The notes beneath the pieces are model-generated. The model saw nothing but the letters and a program-made list of their open reading frames with translations, made no database searches and had not been told where the DNA came from. Shown here in pieces: positions 45,701-56,739 of a DNA stretch of 64,000 bases; within the stretch, counting starts at the first letter, position 1; every line of letters starts with the position of its first letter. The position numbers and the translations under genes were made by a program. The stretch covers positions 25,436 through 89,435 of the forward strand of contig JAENRP010000180.1 of assembly GCA_024741835.1 (NCBI GenBank), in the 5' to 3' direction. This stretch comes from Diplocarpon mali (taxonomy: Eukaryota; Ascomycota; Leotiomycetes; Helotiales; Drepanopezizaceae).

Positions 45701-47308
45701 AAAGGAGTGTACATTGGAACTTACGCAGCTCTGGGTTTTGCGCAGGCTCTGATGATGTTCTTATTTTCCATCTTCCTCACATTTATGAGCACCGATGCTA
45801 GTAAGACGATGCTGAATAGAGCAATTACTCGCGCACTGAGGGCTCCCATGAGCTTTTTCGACACCACACCCCTTGGCCGTATCACGAATCGCTTTTCTCG
45901 AGACGTCGATGTCATGGACAACAACTTATCCGACGCCATGAGAATGTATCTCTTAACGATGGCTATGATCCTGTCCGTTTTTGGACTGATTATCGCCTAC
46001 TTCCACTACTTCGCTATCGCTCTAGGGCCTCTCTTCCTCATGTTTGTCTTTTCAGCTGGATACTACCGAGCCTCAGCACGAGAGATGAAAAGATTTGAGT
46101 CTGTACTCAGATCCAATGTCTTTGCCAAATTTAGTGAAGGTCTTTCTGGTACGGCCTGCATTCGAGCGTATGGGGTGAAGGATAAATTCGTTGTCAATCT
46201 CCGAGACGCCATTGATGAGATGAATTCAGCCTACTACCTCACATTTGCGAATCAGCGTTGGCTATCCACAAGGCTGGATGTTATCGGAAATCTGTTGGTC
46301 TTTATCACCGGACTTCTCGTTGTCACTTCTCGTTTCAATGTATCGCCATCTATCGCCGGCCTGGTCCTCAGTTACATATTGGCCATCGTTCAAATGATTC
46401 AGTTCACGGTCAGACAACTGGCTGAAGTCGAGAATGGCATGAACGCCACGGAACGATTACATTACTACGGCACGCAGCTTGAAGAGGAAGCTCCTCTACA
46501 TACGATCGAGGTACGGAAGTCCTGGCCCGAATCAGGTGAGATCATCTTCAACGACGTCCAGATGCGTTACCGTGAGAATCTGCCTCTCGTGCTGCAGGGT
46601 CTCACCATGCACGTACGTGGAGGTGAACGAATAGGCGTCGTTGGTCGGACAGGTGCCGGCAAGTCCAGTATCATGTCAACGTTATTCCGTCTTGTCGAAC
46701 TCTCTGGGGGATCAATCACCATCGACGGACTAGACATCAGCACCATCGGTCTCCAGGACCTCCGCTCTCGTCTAGCCATCATCCCACAAGACCCGACGCT
46801 ATTCAAAGGTACGATCAGAAGCAATCTCGACCCGTTCAACGAGCATACCGATCTGGAACTCTGGTCAGCCCTCCGCCAGTCGGACTTGGTTTCCGAAGAA
46901 GCAAGCTTAGATGACAAATCACCTGGCCGCATCCACCTGGACGGCATCGTGGAAGATGAAGGTCTCAACTTCTCCCTGGGCCAACGGCAACTGATGGCTC
47001 TGGCGCGCGCTCTGGTCCGCGGCTCCCAGATCATCGTCTGCGACGAAGCAACGTCATCAGTCGACATGGAAACCGATGAAAAGATCCAACGCACTATTGC
47101 CGCAGGATTCCGTGGTAAGACTTTGCTCTGTATCGCGCATCGACTCAGGACAATCATCAACTACGACCGTATTTGCGTGATGGACCAAGGCACCATTGCG
47201 GAGCTGGATGAACCTTACAGGCTGTACGAGAAAGGTGGCATTTTCCGGGGCATGTGTGATAGGAGTGGCATTCGAAAGGAGGACTTTGGGGGTAATGAGA
47301 AGGCATGA
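42703..47308 (+). CDS. YOR1: ABC-C (MRP/Yor1-type) multidrug transporter
   Basis: A full-length plasma-membrane-type ABC exporter related to yeast Yor1 (oligomycin resistance). Exons are 42703-43131, 43179-44929, 44979-45637 and 45687-47308, giving 1486 aa. The order is TMD1-NBD1-TMD2-NBD2. NBD1 has Walker A GGVGSGKSSLL (about residue 666), signature VSGGQKQR (~758) and Walker B LILMDDPLSAVD (~778). NBD2 has Walker A GRTGAGKSSIM (~1265), signature FSLGQRQL (~1374) and Walker B IIVCDEATSSVD (~1394). NBD1 has Asp after the Walker B DD instead of the usual catalytic Glu, normal for ABC-C half-degenerate sites. The first intron (43132-43178) needs a GC donor (GCAAGT) to join PIMS to VGYKRQLEQNDIW. 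There is no TMD0. Yor1 is the nearest relative, but orthology and substrate are inferred. Confidence 0.93.
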
Positions 47309-49316
47309 TCTGGTGGATGCGCTAGGGGCGTTTGAGAGGTGTCGGAATAGCACAGCTGCCCACATGGCGTTGGTTTTCCGGGCGTGGGCACAAAAGACAC
47401 ACGATGAGTCTTACTCGAAGAGAGATTCGTAAGATAAGAACATTCGATAACTGACAGTAATACCAGCCACCGATCTGGCCTTCCTCCCTTGGATGTCAAC
47501 AAGCAACTCAGCGGTCGGTCCTATGTAGTCTTGTAGACCAGGGAGATGCGTCTGTTAATATTGAACTTACTCTGAAATCTCAAGAAGACTAGTGTTTATA
47601 TGCCCTCCTGCCAGAGTGCCAGATCAGAAGCCGACGACGAGGCATCTTTGTCGGGAAGTGAAGTGCAAGAGGGTATTGATGCTCGTGCGGGTGTGGTGGC
47701 GAAGACTCGGCCACTTGCTGACACGGGATCCGGCACGCGGCCTCAGCCTCCCTTGGTAAGGTGTACTGGGCAAGGTGTGCGCGCCGGATTTCCCTCCACG
47801 GCGCGGATGGGCTCGGTGACGATGGATGGCCCCAGTGCGCGGCGCAGGTCTGGCTGGGTGCGGCTCGAGGCGAGAGGTGTCATGTCAACCTGTAGCTGCT
47901 ACCGCGCGCCTGCAGATGCTCCTCTCTCCTCTCGGTACGCGCAGGGAGGAAAGCCGGAGGTCGAGGTCGCGGAGGTGGAAATGAACGTGGACTTGCCCAG
48001 GTCGCGACACGTGATCCGTCTCGCTTACAGAAAAAGGGGGGGAGCGGTGGTGAGGTGCGCTGGGGAGGTGCGCTGGGGAGTCTCGGGCAGTCGTGGGGGT
48101 AGTCGGTGATCAGAGGCTCTCCAGCCCTCGGGGGAGGACAAGGTCGTCGACGTTGCCGGTCCCGTCGGCTCTCGTCTCGCAGGATGACGTTAGTGGAAGA
48201 TCTTGAATAGGATCGAGATGCCGACGTTTCGAGGCCTAGCGTGCACCGGCGATCGAGAAGCATCCAATTCACTGCAAGGCAAGTCCCTGCATCAAGCTTG
48301 GTCAAATATCAGGAGCTTTTAGAAACCTGAGCGCAAGGCTTGCTCGGCGTGGTAATTCAACCCTCGAGAATAAAGGTGAGCTAGTACCGAGTTAGAACGG
48401 GTTTTGACCTTCGTTCTCTCCAAGCAGGCAGGACTTGGATGTCGAGAGATCGGCCTGCGTAGATGAGACTTGGAAATAGGTAGTATCAGCAAGAAGAAAT
48501 ATAACCGAGAACAGGGGAGCGACCTGTCAATTCTTCGGGAAGGATGCAATGTCAACAAACCATACTTTTTAAGCGAGTTTCCCTATGGTACTGGAAACTT
48601 TCATAGCATAAGCAGGGCTGAAGTGCCCAGACGATCAAGAGATCTAGCGCTGCAAGTAGCTAGATTTCAGGGCTTGGTCACTGGTAGTTCCACCTCGCTC
48701 ATCGCGCCAAGCAGGAATTTTACAGTGCATTTCGCTGAAGAATTGTAAAGATACGCTCGCGAACTCGGGACAACCCAGGTCTGAGGCTCATGAGAACACT
48801 CTAGATTGTAATTTCCACTCTTGTGATTCACGGCGAAAGTCATTTTTAACAAGGCACAAAGTGTGAAGGAAAAAAAAAGTATGTCACTCTGGGTGAAGCT
48901 ACCCCTGCATAGAGTGGAGATGCCTCTGGTGGGTGACTAAGATAGTGCCCTTTCCTAGGGGGCGGTTCCCATCGCATTGTAATATCTGCTGCTTTGTGAC
49001 ATAGAAACAAGGTACAGATGGTCCGCTGGATAATATAGATAGGAGACAAGTGACTCGAAAGAAAAATGATTAATTGCAAGGCAGCGAAAGTGATATGAAA
49101 TTTTGTTTGAAAAACAAGATAGGTTTGAGGCAAGTTTGTCGATGAATGCCTCTGCGGTTTTGTCCTATTCCTGCCCCGTGATTAGGCTTTTTAGCCCCCG
49201 GGGCTGCAACATCTTTAAGCCAGAGTTCTGTACTGTACAAGCTCATGCGAAAACCCCAAACAACGCCTTGCTAGCACACCCTTCGAAGAACCATTGGAAC
49301 TCAAGCCACACAGTCC
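47309..49316. other. Intergenic, no gene recognised
   Basis: These 2 kb lie between the 3' ends of the ABC transporter and IES1. Only short ORFs occur (plus 47600-48109 is Arg/Gly-rich without a domain). There is a GC-rich patch with a small duplication (gaggtgcgctgggga twice) at about 48052-48080. No tRNA or transposon was seen. Confidence 0.45.
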
Positions 49317-51572
49317 CTAATCAACTTCCATACCATCACTGTTCTCATCCTCAGTCTCATCATCACCGCCAAGATTTAGAAGTGCTTTATCGACATCGTC
49401 CAAATCCTCATCAGCATCTCCCTCGTCGCTACCCATGCCCAGAATCTCCTTCTCCATGTCGTCCAGATCCTCTTCATCCTCAACGCGAGCGTGGCCATTA
49501 GATATCGGTGGGGGATTTTTCACGGGCTGTCGCTCGTCTTCTGTCTCGTCGTTATCACGTTCAGCACCGTGACCGTTCAGATCGCCAGGTATGTTCTGGT
49601 TGATGCGGTTGGTGCCCATGACTCCCAGGTTTAGGTCCCGCTGGCCTTCCCATCGGTCGAGTCTTCTGGTCATGCGGCGGAACGCAGCGGAGTATGCAGA
49701 CAACTCTTCGCCGAAGTCGTCTTCTTCGTCAGCTAGTTGGACGAGTCCTCCCACACCACGTTCTCTGAACGGTAAGGCATCTCTGGAGACACTTTCCTCG
49801 CCTTCACTGTCCTCGAACGGATCGGCAATCTGATTTACTCGCTGGAGAGCGCGCCAAAACGCGCCGTCTTGCCTGCGTTGCTTCTTGGCAAAATGGTGTT
49901 GTTTGCGCAACCCGCGACTGAGGATGTGATCGACACGTTGATTACGATTCTTCTCGACCGCAAGCTGGTGTTGCGTTAGAGGTCTGGAACGTCTCATGAC
50001 TGGTTCTCCGGCGTGAGCGGGCGACGACCCTTCCACAATCTGATTCTTCAAACTTCCGCGGCCTTTACCAGCATGGAGTACGCTCTGGATTCGCATACCT
50101 CCTACAGCTCGAGGTGGAGGCGTGGAGCGGGTACTGTCCAAATCGGACTCGTATCTGGGACGGATGAGGCCTCTCATTGCAGCAGGACTGCTCTCGTAGT
50201 CCTTCGATCTCATTCGGCTTAACAAACTTGCGGGGCTTGGACCACCATCTTCAGGAGGCAGATGAAGCTTTGGCTTTGGACCTCTCTTTGGCGGGCCGAC
50301 CTCTGCTTGGAAAGCAGCTTGGTCTGCTTCGATGATCCGCCTTCTCTCCTTCTGCTTGGAGCGTCCATATTCGATTTCCTCTTCCGGATCTACGTTTTCT
50401 TCTGCTTGCTGTTCAGGCGTCAGGTAATCGTAGCGGGGAACACCTTGGTTTCTGACATCGACCTCGTAGTCGACTCCAGCTCCGAAAGGATTCTCGTCTG
50501 CCCCCTCTTCAGTGAAATCTGATTCCAGATAAAACCACATCAACCACAAGAAAGCCCTTGCTCTAGACTCGCTTGACACGTCTTCAGCCATCAGAACATC
50601 GTAGAAGTCCCTGTTGGGAGGAAAATGTAGCTCGGTGACTTTTGGGGCGAATTGGGCAAGGACGAAGATGGCGTTGACGGGATTCGTTCGAGGGACCGGC
50701 TGTGCTTTGATCTTCTCGAGTGAACCTGGCTCCGATCGATCCTCGGACGCGCCCTTGAGTATCGACTTGAGCCGTGGGGCATCCTGTAGCTGCTTGTAAG
50801 AGTTTGGATCTTGGTGTGCTTGTAAGGAAGGGATAGCATGGTAGGTCCGAAGCTGCGCTCGCATTTCTGGGAAGACTGTGGACTGTTAGCACGCGATGGC
50901 AATGTGTCGAGGCCTTCTGGGAAAGTTTTCTCTATTCCAATGGTCCAGATTCATCAAGTGCCACTTACAATTCAGCGTCGTGTTCATACGACCCAGATTG
51001 ACCAGCAGACACACCATTGCCATGTTCTTCGCCGGTTCATGCTCAGTCAACAGCTTGTCCCTCAAAATCTTACTCGTCTTGCTACTCCTGGCCATGGTAT
51101 CGAGGTACAGGTCTGCGAAGTTCTGCAGTGGCATATCAGGCTCGTAGCTGTTGGTGAAAACCCTCTTGTCGTTATCGAAGACCGCCTTGAGAAAGTCGTA
51201 TTGGATGTCCTTCCGCCATAGGGGCTCCCCATCATCCTTCTTCAGATGCTTGATCTTGTTCCCAGCGTAGATGGAGTCTCGCGCGTTCCCAGTGGCAGGC
51301 TCCTTGCGTTTGCGCGACGTGCTGGCCGTAGGCTTCAACGATGGAGCTTCCGGTCCCCCAGGCGTTCGCACTTCCTCGTCTTCCGGCATTTCTTTGGGAA
51401 GCCGCGGGAATGATGGCTGTGGGGTGTTTGTACGAGAATCGGAGTTGTCCAGAACATGGTTCAGAGAAGTTCGCGGGTCTGGACGCATTTGCGCCGGCTC
51501 GTCTTCAGACTCCTCGACTGTCGAGTCCGGCGATTGCGGTCTGGTGAGCAGGCTTCCAGCGCTGAACTCCAT
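49317..51572 (-). CDS. IES1: INO80 chromatin remodelling complex subunit Ies1
   Basis: Ies1 is a fungal-specific subunit of the nuclear INO80 nucleosome remodeller. Exons are 50969-51572 and 49317-50875 (93-nt intron), giving 720 aa. The conserved block runs from KKDDGEPLWRKDIQYDFLKA through DLYLDTMARSSKTSKILRDK and MAMVCLLVNLGRMNTTLNFF to PEMRAQLRTYHAIPSLQAHQ, then QLQDAPRLKSILKGASED and RAFLWLMWFYLESDF. The intron ends exactly inside the LN-FFPEMRAQ block. A second conserved basic stretch (RVDHILSRGLRKQHHFAKKQ, then RRQDGAFWRALQRV) is followed by a very acidic C-terminus. The N-terminal ~90 residues are disordered. Assignment rests on the long conserved block. Confidence 0.93.
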
Positions 51573-53019
51573 CTTGTCGACTTTCCCTCAAAGCTAAGCC
51601 GCGATGGTCCTCCAGTGGTTCTCGTAGAGTGATTTTTCCTTGGGCGGGGCAGACGAGAGGATATGGCGAGGGCAATTGATGTGGCCAAGTTGCTGCTGCT
51701 GCTGTGATTCCCCGATGACTCGACGTCGCGGGGAGTGCTCGGCACGTAGGCTGAAGGTCTAGATTGCCAGCTGTTGTCCCGCGCAATTGTTCAAAATAAG
51801 CTCTGGCATGGGGGGCAGCCCCTGTTTGTGTCCGTGCACCCAAGCAGCTCCACCTCTACATCTATTCTTTCTGCCTGGGCGTTTAAGGCCATAGATACCA
51901 ACCACAACCACAACCATATACTTATATAAACACTTGTGTCCTCGACGGACGGCAGGTGCTGAGAATTCCAGCGTTCAACTCTACACACAGTGTTACTGCC
52001 ATGTGTTACTGGAAAGGCCTACTCGATAATCTCCATCGCTTGCGGGCATTTGGGAGCTTTGAGGTTGTCACTCGAGGTCAATACCCAGGGGATGGCAACG
52101 GATGCCTTGAACGCACGTCTCTTTCTTTTCCTTGCCCCCTTTCTTCTTCTTCTGCTGCTGCTGGAGAGATTGCTCAAATACTTCGAGTACCGTCACGAGC
52201 ACCAGGGAATCTGCCGAGTCGTCAACCAAGCACCCTCGGTATCAGCCACAATCTCCCTCGTCTACCGCCAACCTAGGCTCTTTGATCCTGAAAACTGTCA
52301 AGGATTGCCCGAGGCTATTCAAGCCCGCAGAGGCCCAACACAGGAGCAACAGCCAGCCAGCCATACACAGTACGCTGCCGGGTTTGGCCCTTGGCTTGTG
52401 CGGTTGGAAGGGTCTAGGTCGCCGGAAAATCCCCATGCATGTCCAGAGCCTGGGTTATCTCCACGCGAACCATAGACGTCGTATTGACAGGTCACAGAGT
52501 TGTGAATCGGGATCTGGGCTGAATAGCTGTTGGTGGGGCAAAACTTCAAGCCAATGATGCCTGGGATTGCTTCGTGTAGAGAGAAGTATGTAAATAGATT
52601 CGTATACTAGGTACACGCTGAGCCGAAATGGACGTGTAAGCACGTCTGATCAGCAGCTGAAATATGGCTGAAGAAGGATTACCTCCCGCACTTCGTGCTT
52701 AAGATGATGGCCCCCCAAACGCTTGCAGCAGATGTGAGGAGAAGGAGAGCTAAGACCCCAAAACCGACGCTCTCAACTGCGCGGTTGCATTATTTCGCAA
52801 AGATAGACGACCCCGCCGCTGGCTCATGACACAAGAATGGAGGAATATATCCCCGGGTAGAGAAATAAGACCGGATACCCAAATGAAAGAATCACATTCG
52901 TGGGATCGTCACTGCGTTAAAGTCAAAATGGTGCGCTGAGTGATTCTGGGTTGATGTCAGTGCCAACCAGGAGCCGAATGGACAGTTCCGACTCACGAGA
53001 AGAGACCTCGCAAGCTTCC
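51573..53019. other. Intergenic, no gene recognised
   Basis: The left end is the IES1 promoter, with a CTG/CAG-type trinucleotide run at about 51690-51705. A plus frame 51990-52475 includes a Leu run (LLLLLLLE) but has no domain and is unlikely to be a gene. Nothing else is supported. Confidence 0.4.
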
Positions 53020-53575
53020 CTAACGAGAACTTCCTCCGTGCCCACTTACTCCACTGCCATAATTGTAGTATGCTCTACCCGGATCTTGGTAGTATGTTGG
53101 ATCTGCTTCGTAATATTCGTCTCTCTGGTTGTACACCGGTTCCTGATCATAAGCAGGGCTCTTTTCTTGTGACCTGGACCCTCTCCTCGACTCTTCCTTG
53201 GCCTTTCCTTTTGATATTACGTGCTTCAGTGAAATCGAGCCCCAGGGAAGCCCTGAGAGCTCACCATCTTTTCTCATATTTCTAGGATCGGGCGTGTGGT
53301 AGGAGTATCCAGCGCGTGCTTGATTCTCCGCATCTCTCTCTGAACGCTCTTTGGTTTCTTTGGCCTTGTCTCCTTTTCGAAAGTTAGAGCTTTTCGTTGG
53401 ATCATGGAGAGTCAGACGTACGGAACTTTCTCTGTGCAATTCTATTCTGAACGCGTCTTCTCTCCTCGGGATCTGCAATATCGGACCAGTCATCCTTGTT
53501 TGATTTCGACCTCGAAGAGGAATGCTTGGACTTGGAGGACGAGGAATCATGCGAGGAGCGGTTGGTCGAAGACAT
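53020..53575 (-). CDS. Short bZIP-like regulatory protein
   Basis: Exons are 53422-53575 and 53020-53372 (49-nt intron, GTACGT donor), giving 168 aa from ATG 53575 (MSSTNRSSHDSSSSKSK). The Ser-rich start leads to a fungal bZIP basic region, DPEERRRVQNRIAQRKFRDK, with the invariant Asn and Arg of the N-x7-R signature (N...R). The following stretch KAKETKERSERDAENQARAG lacks clear heptad leucines, so the zipper is weak. A GLPWGSISLKHVISKGK element, seen in a fungal subgroup of such proteins, lies in the middle. The Tyr/Asp/Gly-rich C-terminus ends at 53020, but a GTAAGT near 53049 could instead splice to a further exon. Nuclear, DNA-binding by inference. Confidence 0.8.
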
Positions 53576-55443
53576 CTCGATTTCGCTAGAATCCAATGAT
53601 GGTTACGAGTGGATTATCTGATGGCAATCAATTTCGTCAACTTTTATGAAAGATATGTGGCAGCCGTGGACACATTCGCTGAATAGGAGGTATCTCGCTT
53701 GGCTAAAGTACTAAGCGAGACAGTACTGGTTACCTACCTGACAGGCACAAAAGTTTCTTAAACAAGTGATTGCGGCTTCGGATGTGACAAAAGTCTAGAA
53801 GGAGAAAAGACACAAGGCTTCTACCAAGGGAAAGGAGAAGATGGATGCAACATGGAGTACGAAGAATTGAAAACGAGGCAAGACAATGGACTGAATATAT
53901 AGGCACAGAGAAGACTTGAGAGTAGACAGATTAGGAGTAGCATGTAATTTAAATAGCAGCACATGCACCGCCTCCAAAGAGGATGAGATCTGACCGCCGC
54001 GAAGAACGTGACGCAGATGTGTCTTCGGTATGAGGAAGACGAGGGCATCCCCGCCAGGTACTTTAAGGCAACATCAATAGCTCCTCGACTGCGATGTAAG
54101 ATCAGCTTGGTGCGATTGGGCCATTTTCAGATGCAGAATACGGGAAGGATCCAAAGTTCCCTGGAGCCTGATGATAAAGCTACGAAGCATGGCGGCCGGG
54201 AGAGCTTGGGAGGCTTGATGGCTTCCATCATTCCTGGAATTCTCGAGGAGCAGCTAGGGCTCATGTATAGATTATCAATTTATGGCTATGATCACTGACT
54301 CCAAGAAAGTATGCGGGAGGGTGGAGAGAGAAAGACGAGGCAGCTGGTTTGTTTTGACGAAGTGTTCGGTTACGACAGGGGCACAATAGAAGTACAGCTT
54401 CAGCCTGGTATATAAGGTAGAGTTAAAAGGCACCGACATAATCCAATCAGGCATCCATGTAAGCGGACTAGACGCCGTGTATCTGCCGCGCCTCACGGCT
54501 TATGAGTCTTTACCTCGCGCAGCATGTAATCCTTCATTCTTATGTCATTCGTTTGATGACACATACTCGCCGGGCTTCAGAGTGGACGCCTTCTCGATGG
54601 CATGGAGGGAGAAACAAACAGTCTTACGTCCCAGCTCAACATTGTCGCGTGTTTGCGACTTGACTGATGGACGAGCCTTGACAAGTCCTGCCTGATGGGA
54701 AGGGCGATTTGTGAGTGTTCTTCGGCGAGCCGGGAAAAGTAATAAAGGACATAGGCAATCCGGCCTGACTGAATCGTAAATCGGGGGCGTCAGCAATCCC
54801 AATCCCTCCAGCTTCCGCTTCGCCATCCTACTGCGCCGACTGAGGACAGGTCCATAAACTTGCGGCATGAATCACCCGTCAGTTCTTTACTTCCGCAGAT
54901 GACCCTCAATGGAGCCCATGCCCTCATAGGCTGCAGGGCTCGGAATGGTCCGAAAATTGTAAGCAATCATCTGTATTTGCGTAAGTTCAAGGAAAACGGA
55001 GTCTTGCTGGGCGGGGGTTTGAAGCTCAACATCCCAGTCATCAACTGGTAGTAATACCTGCTTGGTCTTTTGCCCATTCCTATGAGTAACTGGAGACTTG
55101 TAAGTGATTCAAATTCCGAGGCACTACTTGTCATTTGAGGACTTGTCTTGCGAGAAAGGCTGGAAAGGCTCAGTAAATAGGGCCGTAGAGCCCCAACGTA
55201 CCCATCATCATTAGTGACCCGTATTTTTGTAACCGGCCAGCAAGATTGATCGCAGGCATGGAATCCGTCGTTGACTTGCAGGCTTGTGAGGGAACATCAT
55301 GGGGAGTCCAGTGAAAGCCCTATGATATGAGGGTTAGATCCCTGCAACACTTTGCAGCCAAACTACATAAGCCAGGCCTTTCACACGATGCACTGCCCCC
55401 AAAGTAATCTTACATTAACGACATATGCCACAAGAAGCCGATT
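53576..55443. other. Intergenic, no gene recognised
   Basis: A minus-strand ORF with an internal ATG at 54826 (MAKRKLEGLGLLTPPIYDSV) is the only frame of interest, but it has no recognisable domain and no supporting splice structure. The stretch includes the bZIP-like gene promoter on the left and the FYV4 3' UTR on the right. Confidence 0.4.
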
Positions 55444-56139
55444 TTACCTGGCGCGCTTGTCCTCTCCCATCTTCTTAGCTCGAACCTCTGCTTGTCGTCT
55501 CTCTCCTCCATCGATCTTATGTCCTCTGCGATCCTCCCAAAGCCCTTCCTTCACTTCGATCCTCGCCGTTCTCCCGCCTTTGAGAGGCTGGACGTGTGGC
55601 CCGACGATTGTGTGCGCTCCCTGGACCCTCAAGCCCTTGACCGGCACAACTTCCTCGGCCGATTCTCCTGTAGCGCTACCGCCTGCAGGCACATTGACCA
55701 CGATTTTAAGCTTCGCCGGTGATGCTGGTGCTGTGGCAGAACTCTGCTTTATAGGAAATTCAGCGATCCGGAGTTCTGCGACGCCCTTATTGACATGCTT
55801 CAGATCTCCCCCAATTCCAAACTGCCCATTCCTGAACTTCTCTCGCCAGCGTAATAGGTAGCGGCGACTCCGTGGAGGATCAACGCCGAGTTCCTTGAGT
55901 TGTGGCGAGGTGAGAGAGAACAAGGCCTTCCACGAAGGTATCTTCGATGCGTGTTGACTCAGGTTACGGCCGATGAGGGTGAGGAAGGTTTCCGCATTCG
56001 GGACGAAAGGTGTTGTCTTCGGAATTGGCTTAGCCTTGATAGTATGGTGGAGTGATCGTGTTTGGTTTGCCCGTATTGACTGAGTGAATGGGAGAAGAAA
56101 GGAGGGTATAGGCCTCAGTTGAGAGTAATTGAGAGCCAT
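55444..56139 (-). CDS. FYV4: Mitochondrial small-subunit ribosomal protein mS41 (IGR motif)
   Basis: A mitoribosomal small-subunit protein identified by the IGR motif. It is a single exon of 231 aa from ATG 56139. The N-terminus (MALNYSQLRPIPSFLLPFTQ, then SIRANQTRSLHHTI) is a plausible presequence. The IGR domain follows at residues ~50-105: ETFLTLIGRNLSQHASKIPS, WKALFSLTSPQLKELGVDPP, then SRRYLLRWREKFRNGQFG. The rest is less conserved, with a basic C-terminus (RRQAEVRAKKMGEDKRAR). Length fits ascomycete orthologues. It lies head to head with IRC20 across about 600 bp. Confidence 0.92.
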   Translation of the reverse strand: MALNYSQLRPIPSFLLPFTQSIRANQTRSLHHTIKAKPIPKTTPFVPNAETFLTLIGRNLSQHASKIPSWKALFSLTSPQLKELGVDPPRSRRYLLRWREKFRNGQFGIGGDLKHVNKGVAELRIAEFPIKQSSATAPASPAKLKIVVNVPAGGSATGESAEEVVPVKGLRVQGAHTIVGPHVQPLKGGRTARIEVKEGLWEDRRGHKIDGGERRQAEVRAKKMGEDKRAR

Positions 56140-56739
56140 TGGAAGAGTCTAGTATACCGTTAATGTGTAACTAGGTTGTGGAAAGAAGCAGGCCCTACCT
56201 TTGCCGCGGTGCTCGCTGCCGCGGAGTGTTGTTGTCGTTGAATAAATCTCGTCTAGCAGAGCCAGTGCCAAGTCTGCTGCGCTAGGTAGGCTTAGTCAAT
56301 ATATAATTTAGGTGGGGATTTTTTTTCTCTCGGTCGAAAAAGCGACTAGAAAAAGGTACTATTCAGTGTATAATTCTGTACAGAATGTATGTGTTATTTT
56401 CCCCGATACCATGAAAGTGGCTCATGATATTTCATTCCCATCTATATGTGAAGGCGACTGGAATCTTTGCAAGTATACCTGACATGAGGCTCCCACTCGG
56501 AAATGTTATTTTATTAGTATCTTGATAAGCTGCTTATCACGAGGCTAGTAGACTCCCGCCTCGCCATTCACCCTCCCCTCCTCTCCTCAGGTGCACACTT
56601 TTTCCCTGAATACTACAATTCGTGGATGGCGCCAACGTTCTGCCTGATAAGTCCAGGAATGAATGCCAAGTTGAGACGTCAATGCGATTGATATTGAATA
56701 ACACCTCATGTTCATCTACTACTCAGGGAGCTAGTCAGC
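56140..56739. promoter_or_regulatory. Divergent promoter region, FYV4 and IRC20
   Basis: These 600 bp lie between two head-to-head genes and are AT-rich around 56290-56420. No specific element was recognised and no ORF is supported. Confidence 0.4.
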